Below, in pieces: positions 53,571 through 62,281 of a stretch of DNA of 64,000 bases. A program made the position numbers and the translations under genes. Numbering within the stretch: the first letter of the stretch is position 1; the number at the start of each line of letters is the position of its first letter. The notes under the pieces are model-generated. The model was not told the DNA's origin and made no database searches. It saw only the letters and a program-made list of their open reading frames with translations. The DNA is from Symbiodinium natans. Lineage: Eukaryota; Sar; Dinophyceae; Suessiales; Symbiodiniaceae. The DNA lies in the NCBI GenBank assembly GCA_905221605.1, contig CAJNDS010002285.1:400501-464500 (forward strand), in the 5' to 3' direction.

Positions 53571-53708
53571 AATACTATACTATATATTATAATATTTCTT
53601 TAAGTGAATTTTCTGAACAGAATTTCCCAAAAAAATATTTAGTTTTCAAAACTTATCTTCAGAAAAACATTTAAATATAAAATTATTTTATAGTCTAATT
53701 ATATTGAC
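53571..53708. promoter_or_regulatory. Divergent AT-rich promoter region
   Basis: 138 bases between the start codons of the leftward integrase cluster and the rightward polymerase. It contains ATATATTATAATATT toward the left gene and TTTAAATATAAAATTATTTT about 20-40 bases before the polymerase ATG. TATA-like content is visible; no defined box is proven. Confidence 0.4.
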
Positions 53709-55529
53709 ATGAGTAAGACCATCCAACGCGGTGTAAAAGCATTAGAGACAGTGTATGACTTTTATAAAGGCAGACTTAACAGAGCAACCAAAACAAAAAT
53801 CAAAAATATCATCGGCTTATACGATGACAGAAAAATAGCGCAGTTCACAACAGCAGACAAACTAATAAGGAACTTCATCAATGCCAAGACAGACCAACAA
53901 ATGCAAAAGGCAAGTGACCAATACAACAAGGTATACGAAAAACACAAGGAAAAGAAACCATTGGGTGAACGAATGCAAACAGCAAAGCGTGACAACAAAC
54001 TCACAGAAATCCGCAGACGACTAACACAGAAGACCGCAGTTCAGCGAATACAGAAGAGGGTGAGAGCGGAACAATCCAAAACAACACATGCATATTCCGT
54101 AGACCTTATGTTCTTCAAATTTAAACTCCCCAAGGATACCATCAAAGCATCCTTCAAAGACAGCAAGGGTAGACCCCTAATCCCGATCTGGTATGAGACT
54201 AAGAGAGCAACTATACAAACAACAGACTATATAGAAGACTTATCGGGCAGACGTGTGTTTCAATACGAGACCAAAGACAGGTATGTTTTCAAGAAACTGA
54301 TGAAGACAATAATGTCTGACCCAGATATGGAGGAAACCCTTCGCTTCGTCCATCCCTATATAGTGTGCATCAAAGTTAAGGATGTAGACAGAGTAGATGG
54401 TGACACTGATTTTATACCAGTGGACGAGAATTTAACTGACACCTCCCATGTGAGCATGTTCCACAGATACATACAAACTCCATTAAACCCAGAATACGAA
54501 ACACTAAAGGAAGCAATCAAAGTAAACCATTATCAAGAAAACCAGTGTTGGTTGAACACCATAACCGATTACTATAAGGACACACTTATGGGAGAAAAGC
54601 GCAGAGAAAAGAACAGACTAACCAGACAGAGCATGTTGACCCTGATAGGTAAGTCAGAAGAGGATTTTAAAACATCAGGTGCATCAATAAAGGAAATGGT
54701 TAAAGTGTTTGAGCACTACAGGGTCCAAGTCAGAATATACAATGCTTTTGAGAGATTGATTTTTCAGTATGACCCGCCCAAACGAGATCATCATATACCA
54801 ACATTATATGCCATTGTGAAGAACAACCACATATACACAGTAACCGATAATTTGAATGTATTAAGGCAGATGTTACCAAGAAACTCTGGGTATGAGATTT
54901 CAGTGAAGGCTTCACCAGATTATCACCTGAATGAGAAGGACGAACCCGTTCAATGTAAAATGATACAGTCACTTAACGACATAAAGAAATATAACGAACA
55001 TGCTGAGTATACATTGATATATGATGGTCATGACCTTGCCGAGCTCTTTTATGAAAGCAAAAAGGCAGGATACGAACCGCAAGTTAAATTCAGTGCAGGT
55101 ATAGTATCGGAACTTAATTTTAAATTCAGGATAAAAAAGAATGTCATCAAATACAAAGTTAAGACCCAGAACCTAGTAAACAACTCCATTGACGGAACTA
55201 TATCAGTGAGAACTGAGCAGATCTACAACAACATGTCTAAAGCAATGTATGTATTTAATAAGTCTTTGTTTAATCCACTACATAAGTCATACTACAATGA
55301 GATTGACATGGAATTGTTTAAGGAATGTAGAACGATAAACCCAGTTGGTGAGATAAACAGACACTACTTCCAATACAACCCACACACAAACAAAGATGAC
55401 AAGATGTTTTACATGCCAGAACACACGATAGAAATTGATATTAGAAAGGCATTCACACATGCTTTTAACAAAATTAAAGAAATCCCTGTCTTCACTCGTT
55501 TGATGTGTGGAAGCACTATGACTACATGA
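53709..55529 (+). CDS. Family B DNA polymerase, N-terminal part with OTU-like segment
   Basis: 606 residues, beginning MSKTIQRGVKALE. A basic helical N-terminus leads to a segment near residues 270-385 with ENQCWLNTITDYY, ASIKEMVKVFEHY and VKNNHIYTVTDN, the Cys...His layout of OTU-like cysteine peptidases. A region with DGHDLAELFYE follows. The frame ends just after EIDIRKAFTHAF and IPVF, which look like polymerase motif A; it stops at 55,529 while the polymerase continues in the next frame from about 55,500. So this is the 5' part of a gene interrupted by one frameshift near 55,495-55,505 (T run). Either a decaying copy, a base error or, less likely, programmed -1 shifting. Confidence 0.7.
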   Translation: MSKTIQRGVKALETVYDFYKGRLNRATKTKIKNIIGLYDDRKIAQFTTADKLIRNFINAKTDQQMQKASDQYNKVYEKHKEKKPLGERMQTAKRDNKLTEIRRRLTQKTAVQRIQKRVRAEQSKTTHAYSVDLMFFKFKLPKDTIKASFKDSKGRPLIPIWYETKRATIQTTDYIEDLSGRRVFQYETKDRYVFKKLMKTIMSDPDMEETLRFVHPYIVCIKVKDVDRVDGDTDFIPVDENLTDTSHVSMFHRYIQTPLNPEYETLKEAIKVNHYQENQCWLNTITDYYKDTLMGEKRREKNRLTRQSMLTLIGKSEEDFKTSGASIKEMVKVFEHYRVQVRIYNAFERLIFQYDPPKRDHHIPTLYAIVKNNHIYTVTDNLNVLRQMLPRNSGYEISVKASPDYHLNEKDEPVQCKMIQSLNDIKKYNEHAEYTLIYDGHDLAELFYESKKAGYEPQVKFSAGIVSELNFKFRIKKNVIKYKVKTQNLVNNSIDGTISVRTEQIYNNMSKAMYVFNKSLFNPLHKSYYNEIDMELFKECRTINPVGEINRHYFQYNPHTNKDDKMFYMPEHTIEIDIRKAFTHAFNKIKEIPVFTRLMCGSTMTT

Positions 55530-57667
55530 AGCACGATCGCAGGAAACTACACGAACTCACGTTATACCTAGTAAAAGCAAACAAACAGACCATGTTCTTC
55601 AACAAGACTTACAATCTAGTATATGGCAGGTTTCTAGCAGGGTATGCCAACCAATGTGAGATCATCTACTACAAGCAACCCTCTAGAGTATACAAGGTGG
55701 ATTACAGAAAGATTGCAAAGGATTTGTGGCAAACAGACATTTCGGACAAATACCCCGAAGATGTGAAGATAAAAAAACTAATAGCCAATGTGAATTTCGG
55801 TTTACTGGAGAAGAGCACCAACACTGTATCTAGAAGTTATGCCTTTGACAGTCTACGGGAGGCATTGTATTATCAACAGCAAGTAGGTGGAAAAATCAAC
55901 AAGGTATCATCGTTTTATGATGAGGAGGTAGATAATGGTAACGATGATGTGGGTGAGTATATAGAGAAGGAGAGTGACAAAAAGAATTATTGCCTGACCG
56001 TCTCTGACAGAGCCACTCTACGAAATGGATACATTTACATAAAGGAACTTCTTTTACAACACCATAACCACAAAATGCATGAAGATTATAGCGCACTGAT
56101 CGCTAACCACATAGATGTATGGAGTGTTAAAACCGATGCATTTACGATCAGGAAGGACCACCTCAGTCTAGCAAAGAAGGTTCTACAATTCAATGATCAT
56201 ATCGGCGGGTGGAGACATGAAAAGGGTAAACATATAGTAGAACCGAGAGACGAGCACAAGGCAAAAGTGAACACTTTAATGCCCATACCCGTGTTCAAAA
56301 ACGATACCTTGTCTATAGAAGATGAGTGGGATACCAAGCATATTGCAGAAGACATTGTTAAACACAATCCTCTAATGATACGATCTAAATATGCGGGAGG
56401 AGGTAAGTCACATATTGCCAAATATTTTAGCAAACTTGGTTACAAGACCCTGTTCGTAGTTCCACAGAACAACCTATCACAAAACATACCAGATGATGCT
56501 GTAACGACAAACAAGTTTTTCTCTATACCTGTGGGCGATGGAGACAAGCTTCCTGAATTTGATCACAGCCAGTATAATGTGATAGTCTTTGATGAGATTT
56601 ACATGAACGGACTGCGCGTCCTGAATTGCATAAGAGGGTTTGTGAACAACAACCCAGATAAGATCATCATAGGAGCAGGCGATGTGAAACAGCTTCCACC
56701 TGTGTGTGATGATCTGACTAATACAAGGAATGCCGGTGAATACTCTGATGAATGTATAGATCAGATTTTTAAGTATAGCATTTTGCTTAAGGTGTGTAAG
56801 CGACTTGGTCCCAAGGACGACCCACAGGCAAACAAAAACAGAGAAATATTAGACAGTATGTATGATGATATGTGGATACATCGTATTCCATTAGAAGAGT
56901 TCGTGCCTAAATACTTTAAAATGACAGATGATGTTACAAAGGCATTACACAACATCGCCTATACCAACATGAGATGTCTGAGTGTGTCTAATTATATCAG
57001 GAAGCATTTAGGTAAAACGGATAAGTATGGAGTGGGTGACACACTCATATGCAGAGTGTATAAAAATTTGGGTAACCAGCGGTTTAATGTGAACTACAGG
57101 TATAGGATCGTAAGTATGACACTACCAAGACTGACGCTAGAGAATGTAAAATCCAAGGAGAAGTTCACTACTGACATACACACATTAGATAAGCATTTCA
57201 GATATGACTATTGCACCACATGCCACTCAGCACAAGGTGCATCCATAGACGGTCAGATCATAATCCATGAGTGGGAGAAGAAACACCTAGTAACTCGTGA
57301 ATGGATATGGTGTGCCCTTACCAGAAGCACAGACTTTAACAAGGTAAGGTTCTTCAAAAGCGCAACCAACCAGAACGAGTTAAACGAAGAAACTTTAACA
57401 AAATACATATCAACCAAGATCAAGAATTACCAGATGCAAGATGAGAATGCCAACAGAGTTATAGATGTTGACAAGTATGTTAACCACGAGTGGTTTATGA
57501 AACGGCTGACTAACACATGCTGTAATTGTGGTTGTCGGTTTGAATTTGAAATCAAAAACGGAAATCTAACAAGTAACATGACTGCTCAAAGATTAGATAA
57601 TGAGCAACCGCACCACATAGACAATTGTGAGGCATGGTGTCGGGGATGTAACACAAGTGCTAAATAA
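55505..57667 (+). CDS. Family B polymerase C-part fused to SF1 helicase and HNH-like motif
   Basis: A 720-codon frame continuing the preceding one. Polymerase motif B-like KKLIANVNFGLLEK (about residues 90-104) and motif C-like VKTDAFTI (about 208) come first. A superfamily 1 helicase follows: Walker A YAGGGKSHIAKYF (about 296), Walker B VIVFDEIYM (about 358), GAGDVKQLPPV (about 389), CHSAQGASIDG (about 573) and WCALTRS (about 604). The C-terminal 50 residues hold CCNCGC, RLDNEQPHHIDNC and WCRGCN, an HNH-type zinc-binding arrangement. The apparent start ATG at 55,505 is internal to the true gene. The role is genome replication with built-in unwinding; the HNH part may act in DNA processing. 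Its stop is followed at once by a palindrome shared with the convergent gene. Confidence 0.8.
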   Translation: MWKHYDYMKHDRRKLHELTLYLVKANKQTMFFNKTYNLVYGRFLAGYANQCEIIYYKQPSRVYKVDYRKIAKDLWQTDISDKYPEDVKIKKLIANVNFGLLEKSTNTVSRSYAFDSLREALYYQQQVGGKINKVSSFYDEEVDNGNDDVGEYIEKESDKKNYCLTVSDRATLRNGYIYIKELLLQHHNHKMHEDYSALIANHIDVWSVKTDAFTIRKDHLSLAKKVLQFNDHIGGWRHEKGKHIVEPRDEHKAKVNTLMPIPVFKNDTLSIEDEWDTKHIAEDIVKHNPLMIRSKYAGGGKSHIAKYFSKLGYKTLFVVPQNNLSQNIPDDAVTTNKFFSIPVGDGDKLPEFDHSQYNVIVFDEIYMNGLRVLNCIRGFVNNNPDKIIIGAGDVKQLPPVCDDLTNTRNAGEYSDECIDQIFKYSILLKVCKRLGPKDDPQANKNREILDSMYDDMWIHRIPLEEFVPKYFKMTDDVTKALHNIAYTNMRCLSVSNYIRKHLGKTDKYGVGDTLICRVYKNLGNQRFNVNYRYRIVSMTLPRLTLENVKSKEKFTTDIHTLDKHFRYDYCTTCHSAQGASIDGQIIIHEWEKKHLVTREWIWCALTRSTDFNKVRFFKSATNQNELNEETLTKYISTKIKNYQMQDENANRVIDVDKYVNHEWFMKRLTNTCCNCGCRFEFEIKNGNLTSNMTAQRLDNEQPHHIDNCEAWCRGCNTSAK

Positions 57668-57693
57668 AAACCATTCATTTGATTTTTATTTAG
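57660..57693. terminator. Bidirectional palindrome between convergent genes
   Basis: Eleven-base perfect arms CTAAATAAAAA and TTTTTATTTAG with a loop of 12. The left arm overlaps the stop of the polymerase-helicase frame and the right arm lies before the stop of the leftward 426-residue gene, so a single hairpin could serve both. Confidence 0.6.
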
Positions 57694-57710
57694 GATTGCT
57701 TGACATGAGT

Positions 57711-58991
57711 TTATCTATTATAAACGGTTTCTCTATATAATTTTTGCAATTCTTTTAATGCTTCTTTCTTCGCAGTAGGAACACCTCTATTAGACACCCA
57801 TTTATTATAGAGACTTCTATATTGCCTATAAGTAGTAGTGTTAATGGTGTTTTTATTATTTGCATCTTCAAAGGTTTCACGTAGCTTCTGAATTCCTATT
57901 TTACTTGGCATAATCAAGGGTCTCATGTTTAACTCTTCTCGTGAAACATCTTCATCTTCTCGGGCACTTTCCTTTAGGTTGGTCTTTTTAGTTAGTCTGG
58001 TTCGCGGTCTTCTTGGCGGTTGTTCATCTGCTTGTCTTGCAGAACCTTCAGGCTGTCTTGCAGAACCTCGTGGGAATTGAAAGTTTCCTGACGATGATGA
58101 TGATGATGATGATCCACCTTGTTGAACGTTTGGTGTTGGTGCTGGTAATGCTGGTTGCTGAACTGCAGGAGGCAGTGGTTGTTGAGTTGCACCCACATTA
58201 GGTTGATGAGGTTGTAACACAATAGAGGGCGGTAGTTGCGCAATATTAATATTCATTGGATTGGGGTTTCTCACCCACGGGTTATTAGGTGGTGTTCGGG
58301 GTGCTTCTAGATCAAGCAAGGGGCGAGGTTGTGGTAAAATCCTTCTCATAACTGCATCGCCTATACCACTTAGAACTGGTTCTGCCAGTCCTCCAATTAC
58401 GGATGTAGTTAGATCATGCCCTGACACTAAACCACCTGCAATATTTCTGCCTACTCTCATTGAGCCTCTTCCTAATGTTCTTAATATTCCGTCTCCTTGC
58501 TGTTGTTCGCGTTCTACCTGTTGCTGGTGTGCCTGAACGATGTCCTGTTGGTTTGCTTGTCGTGTTTCTTCGGCCCTCTGTATAACTCCCTCTAATTCCG
58601 CCCGTGTAACTCCTTCTTCTGTGTCAAAAAACTCGTCATTGCCATATTCTTCTATGGGAGTGCCGATATTATACATTTCTGGTTGTGCCGGTGTGTCTGT
58701 TGCTCCTGCTCCTGCATCCCACAACGCCCTATGAGTAAGATCGTTGTCCGTGGCATACTCTCTTAACATGTGATCTCTTACCACCCGTTCATTAATTCTC
58801 TTCTGTTCTGCTTTCAATCTGTCTAAATGATCTTTACCGCCAAAATACGATCCTTTATTACTAGCCTTGTAAAATACTGCATCTCTGTTAGGAAACGGTT
58901 TTAGTGCTTCTTCATTATCATTAACAAGTTCCAGTATATCTTCATATCGTGACCTTCTGTGAAATTGTATCTGTGTTTTATTTCGTGCCAT
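57711..58991 (-). CDS. Unknown viral protein, possibly structural
   Basis: 426 residues. The N-terminal third is charged and helical (EDILELVNDNEEALKPFPNR). A Gln-rich stretch and a Gly/Ala-rich amphipathic segment (MRVGRNIAGGLVSGHD) follow, then Pro/Gln/Ser-rich disorder with a Ser run, and a basic C-terminal helix. The Gly-rich segment followed by a disordered tail recalls virion or membrane-active proteins of small DNA viruses, but there is no specific match. It heads a leftward cluster; upstream the sequence TATAAGAATATAAAATATAA lies next to the start codon. Confidence 0.5.
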   Translation of the reverse strand: MARNKTQIQFHRRSRYEDILELVNDNEEALKPFPNRDAVFYKASNKGSYFGGKDHLDRLKAEQKRINERVVRDHMLREYATDNDLTHRALWDAGAGATDTPAQPEMYNIGTPIEEYGNDEFFDTEEGVTRAELEGVIQRAEETRQANQQDIVQAHQQQVEREQQQGDGILRTLGRGSMRVGRNIAGGLVSGHDLTTSVIGGLAEPVLSGIGDAVMRRILPQPRPLLDLEAPRTPPNNPWVRNPNPMNINIAQLPPSIVLQPHQPNVGATQQPLPPAVQQPALPAPTPNVQQGGSSSSSSSSGNFQFPRGSARQPEGSARQADEQPPRRPRTRLTKKTNLKESAREDEDVSREELNMRPLIMPSKIGIQKLRETFEDANNKNTINTTTYRQYRSLYNKWVSNRGVPTAKKEALKELQKLYRETVYNR

Positions 58992-59024
58992 TATATTTTA
59001 TATTCTTATATAGAAATTTACGAT

Positions 59025-59366
59025 TTAGAATATTCTTTCACTTAAGGTTTCCAAGGTTTGTATTCTGTTTCTTAAATGCTCTATGGAAACTTCCGGTAAG
59101 TGGGTGTTATGCAACTCTGATTTTAATCTGTCAATCTCCATTGTGTAATTGTCTTTCATTTGCCCCTCTAATAGTCGTCTTTTCATTGCTAGGTTTGCTA
59201 CCCGTGCCTCTCTGGCGTCCATTTCCTCTTTTAAATTCAATAAGTAATCAATATTAGGCTTGTGAAACTGCATGTTAACAGGTTCACCCACAACAGGATT
59301 ATCTAGTGATTTTCTCTTCTTTTGCTTCTTTTGTTGCCTGAACTTGTATTTATTGTATAAAACCAT
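59025..59366 (-). CDS. Small coiled-coil viral protein
   Basis: 113 residues, largely one long helix (LLNLKEEMDAREARVANLAM and LRNRIQTLETLSERIF). It starts MVLYNKYKFRQQKKQ, very basic. It lies 13 bases downstream of the next gene in the same direction, so the two are probably co-transcribed. Function unknown. Confidence 0.5.
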   Translation of the reverse strand: MVLYNKYKFRQQKKQKKRKSLDNPVVGEPVNMQFHKPNIDYLLNLKEEMDAREARVANLAMKRRLLEGQMKDNYTMEIDRLKSELHNTHLPEVSIEHLRNRIQTLETLSERIF

Positions 59367-59379
59367 TGCTATATATTAT

Positions 59380-59931
59380 TTACCTAGATTTTTTACTCTT
59401 CGGTTTAAACATTGCTTGACACATATTATTCGCCTTCTCCTGTCTTCTTCTCATTATTTCTTGGTTCATGGTTCTCATGTGTAACTGATATAGTTGAGCC
59501 TGTGACAAGTTGTCATATGGGCTTGATATTGGTGATGTGTTTTTTTGGGGTGATGGTATCGGCTTTGGTTGTGTTGCTTGTTTTTGTAGGGCTGGTTCAT
59601 TCTGGTGATCCTCTGGCGGGGATATTGCTATTGGTTTTACTTTAACCTTCGGTTTTGGTTTGATCGGCTTACTCTCCAGTGTTCCTGAACATTTGTGAGA
59701 ATATCTCAATGTTTTTAAAGTCATTTCTGCATTACAGTCTTTGCAGGTTACCTTTTTGTGTTTTACCATGTCTGTTTTGTTTTTGAACTCTGGTTTTTCA
59801 TTTATATTATCGTCTTCGCCTGTTTCATTCTTTATTGACCCCTCTTGAGGTGTATCAACGACTTCTGGTGTGACTGTTTCATTTTCAATCTTGGTATCTT
59901 CTTCAATACTATTATGTGCTTCAGATGACAT
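59380..59931 (-). CDS. Viral protein with a single zinc-finger-like motif
   Basis: 183 residues. The acidic, disordered N-terminus is followed by VTCKDCNAEMTLKTLRYSHK ending in C, a C-x2-C...H-x-C knuckle, then a Lys/Pro-rich linker and a helical C-terminus (MNQEIMRRRQEKANNMCQAM). Similar C-x2-C...YSHxC knuckles occur in proteins of algal DNA viruses, to my recollection. Role unknown; nucleic-acid binding is possible. Confidence 0.5.
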   Translation of the reverse strand: MSSEAHNSIEEDTKIENETVTPEVVDTPQEGSIKNETGEDDNINEKPEFKNKTDMVKHKKVTCKDCNAEMTLKTLRYSHKCSGTLESKPIKPKPKVKVKPIAISPPEDHQNEPALQKQATQPKPIPSPQKNTSPISSPYDNLSQAQLYQLHMRTMNQEIMRRRQEKANNMCQAMFKPKSKKSR

Positions 59932-59944
59932 GTATATAACTGTT

Positions 59945-59985
59945 CTATATTTTATCTGTTTATATTGAAAATAGATAAAATATAG
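59945..59985 (-). terminator. Palindrome after second GIY-YIG gene
   Basis: Thirteen-base perfect arms CTATATTTTATCT and AGATAAAATATAG with a loop of 15, about 18 bases past the stop at 60,003 and just upstream of the next gene's start. It may double as part of that gene's promoter. Confidence 0.55.
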
Positions 59986-60002
59986 ATAGTTTAAAAGTTG
60001 GT

Positions 60003-60689
60003 TTAGGGTTCATCGTTGCCTGTTTGATTTAAATATTGTTGATGTTTTAATGTTTTTAAATGACGTTGTCGTGCGTTTTTAGTAAAATGCCCACCACATT
60101 CACAATAACTTACTTTCATAATCTCTTGTTTATTACTCAGATAATATTCTCTGCTTTTCTGTTGTAGTAAATCTTTATTCTGCTGTCTGTAATTTTCTTG
60201 GTATTCCTTGATGATGTCGCGGTTTTCTTTCTTTTTCTTTAAAATTGTGTCCCTGTTTACTTGATAGTATAACTTGTGATTAACCTTGCTCATCTCCTTC
60301 ACTCTGTCTGTATTTTGTTGTTTCCACTCCTTGTTCTTTTGTGATATATATTCTTTGTTATCTTGGTAATACTGCTTTCTGTCACGACCTTCAATTCTTC
60401 GGTTCATACAAAAATGCTCTCTTTGATGAAAACCTTCTCTTGCTTGTAACTCACTTTTATTATGACATGGATATGTTTCTATCAGTTCAATTCTACATTT
60501 TTTGTGATCGTATTTATCAAATAGCCCAAACAAAGAATAATATTTGAACTTGCTTTGTAAATGTCGGCGGTAATCACTTCTATGTCCACTCATCCTCATG
60601 CTTAGTTCTTGAGTGGTGCTACCAATATAGCATTCTGTATAGTTGTCATCCCATATTGCATAAATTTTACCTTTTTGATAGTCAGGCAT
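60003..60689 (-). CDS. GIY-YIG endonuclease with C-terminal zinc finger
   Basis: 228 residues. GKIYAIWDDNYTECYIGSTT and LSMRMSGHRSDYRRH give the GIY-YIG core and its Arg helix; ETYPCHNKSELQAREGFHQR is the Glu-bearing strand. A Lys/Gln/Asn-rich coiled coil (KEYISQKNKEWKQQNTDRVK) links to the C-terminal CECGGHFTKNARQRHLKTLK finger. It is the same family as the genes at 51.6 and 62.3 kb. It sits between a capsid pseudogene and small virion-like genes, as expected of a mobile selfish nuclease. Confidence 0.85.
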   Translation of the reverse strand: MPDYQKGKIYAIWDDNYTECYIGSTTQELSMRMSGHRSDYRRHLQSKFKYYSLFGLFDKYDHKKCRIELIETYPCHNKSELQAREGFHQREHFCMNRRIEGRDRKQYYQDNKEYISQKNKEWKQQNTDRVKEMSKVNHKLYYQVNRDTILKKKKENRDIIKEYQENYRQQNKDLLQQKSREYYLSNKQEIMKVSYCECGGHFTKNARQRHLKTLKHQQYLNQTGNDEP

Positions 60690-60730
60690 TATGTTTATCT
60701 ATGGTTTTTTATTTTTAAGTATGTTTTTGA

Positions 60731-61652
60731 TTAGTCTAGTTGTGTGAATAACAACGAGAAAGTAACATGAATATTGTTTAAATCTACGACATTTCCTGCG
60801 CCATCCGTTATTCTAAAGGTCAGTCGCTTGACATTTCTTTTTGAGACATTTATATAATCATAATCTGTTATTCCATAACTGTCGCTAATAATACCTGCAA
60901 ATGGTGCATTAACTGGGACTTTTTTGATTATTGCGTTTGAAAAAGCAGAAGGACTGTGAAAATTATTATTAGACAGTTCAGGACAAGAAATATAGACGTC
61001 AGGATAGTTTATCAGATTTATGAACCCGTTGTCCAGGGAGGATGAAAGTGAATGCGTCACCACTGGTGTGTAAAAAACCCAAACAGATTTGATCAGGAGC
61101 AAGGAGAACAGATTAGAGGTAAGGTTTTAAGATCCACGAATTAAGAATGAACCAACAAAAGTAGGCCACATCTGTATCAAGTCAAAAGGGTATAAACACA
61201 CGACCTCACTGTATTTAGAAATATTGTAAGCCTTATTCGTTAAAAGTATCATCTATGACAGAATTAAGAGGTAGTCCCTTTCCGCCACTATCAAGAAGCG
61301 TTTTAATTGTGTTTCCCCATGGCTGCGGGGGGGTACTGGGGGGGGGGCTGGTGAGGCTAGATCAGGAGCAAGTGTCATTTCCTACAGTAAATCGGCAATT
61401 CTTCTATATGTTTATGCCTTGAGGTGTGGCAGGGCAATATGGATGTCGACAATACAAGGTTTTTGATTTATTTGTATTGATTGAATACCATGCATTCGGA
61501 ATAGCTACCTCGTGCACTTGCATAATGGTATTATCAGGTATTTCAAAGGTGTCCTGCAACTCTACTTTAAAATCAGAAGTTGATTTACTGTCAGAAACTC
61601 TGTATTGTGAGTTAACATAAACTTTTTTGTATGTTAAAGGTCTGAAACTCAT
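60731..61652 (-). pseudogene. Broken minor capsid (penton-like) protein gene
   Basis: Read leftward, the first piece (61,652-61,404) begins MSFRPLTYKKVYVNSQYRVS and contains SDFKVELQ and EVAIPNAWYSI, the N-terminal pattern of polinton-like virus minor capsid proteins. The last piece (61,102-60,731) ends in NVKRLTFRITDGAGN and VTFSLLFTQLD, the matching C-terminal pattern. Between them the frame changes at least twice: TIKTLLDSGGKGLPLN in one frame, AYNISKYSEVVCLYPFD in another, with in-frame stops. The middle contains GC-rich G runs (61,326-61,348) foreign to this AT-rich element, and a 13-base direct repeat (61,091 and 61,360). It is either a decayed gene or an assembly-damaged segment. Confidence 0.65.
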
Positions 61653-61692
61653 ATTAATAACAGATAAAATATTTATATGATTTATTAATATA
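61653..61692. promoter_or_regulatory. Compact divergent promoter
   Basis: Forty AT-rich bases between the minor capsid pseudogene and the lipase. It contains CAGATAAAATATTTATATGA 14 bases before the lipase ATG. CAGATAAAATATAG also stands upstream of the 183-residue gene on the other strand, hinting at a shared element. Confidence 0.4.
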
Positions 61693-62238
61693 ATGACAAG
61701 AGTTCAGTCTCAATTAGACAACATGCTGAAGTCTAACGGGAGAATATCCAATACACAAGGTATTAAGATTGCATACGATCGTGACAATAAAATTTTTGTT
61801 AAAGATAACAAAATGTATATAGGAGGGACTACATCGTTTACCAACTGGTTAGAAAACTTTACTAAATTACCCTTCGGTGTTTTGGGCGGTGTCCGTGATA
61901 TGGAAAGATATATAGAGGCAGAACGGATTTTAAAGGAGAACCCACAAATAACAGAATTGGTAGGACATAGTCAAGCGGGAGTGGTGGCGTTACAATTAGC
62001 GAAAGATTTTCCTGACAGAGATCTAAGAACCAGAACGTATAACAGCCCTTCATTTTCACTAGGTTTTGATCAACCCTCTGAACAACACAAGAGGTTCAGA
62101 AAAGTTGGAGATGTAGTTTCAGCATTTGATGGTTCAGCAATAAGTTATAATACGGATACATTGAACCCAATAAAAAATCATGACATATCGTCATTGGACA
62201 ATATAGATGAAAGTATTCCACCCTTATCTCTACCATGA
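61693..62238 (+). CDS. Lipase-like alpha/beta hydrolase
   Basis: 181 residues. VGHSQAGVVALQLAKDFP (about residues 90-107) is a GxSxG nucleophile elbow with the following helix. Upstream, IKIAYDRDN and YIGGTTSFTNWLEN fit the strand and oxyanion-loop region of class 3-type lipases; D in VVSAFDGSA and H in IKNHDISS are candidate catalytic Asp and His. Lipases of this kind are found in some polinton-like viruses and may modify host membranes. The frame overlaps the extended frame of the next gene by a few bases. Confidence 0.75.
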   Translation: MTRVQSQLDNMLKSNGRISNTQGIKIAYDRDNKIFVKDNKMYIGGTTSFTNWLENFTKLPFGVLGGVRDMERYIEAERILKENPQITELVGHSQAGVVALQLAKDFPDRDLRTRTYNSPSFSLGFDQPSEQHKRFRKVGDVVSAFDGSAISYNTDTLNPIKNHDISSLDNIDESIPPLSLP

Positions 62239-62281
62239 AAATGGTATAAAGAATAATCCGTATATACTAGTATATAACCGT

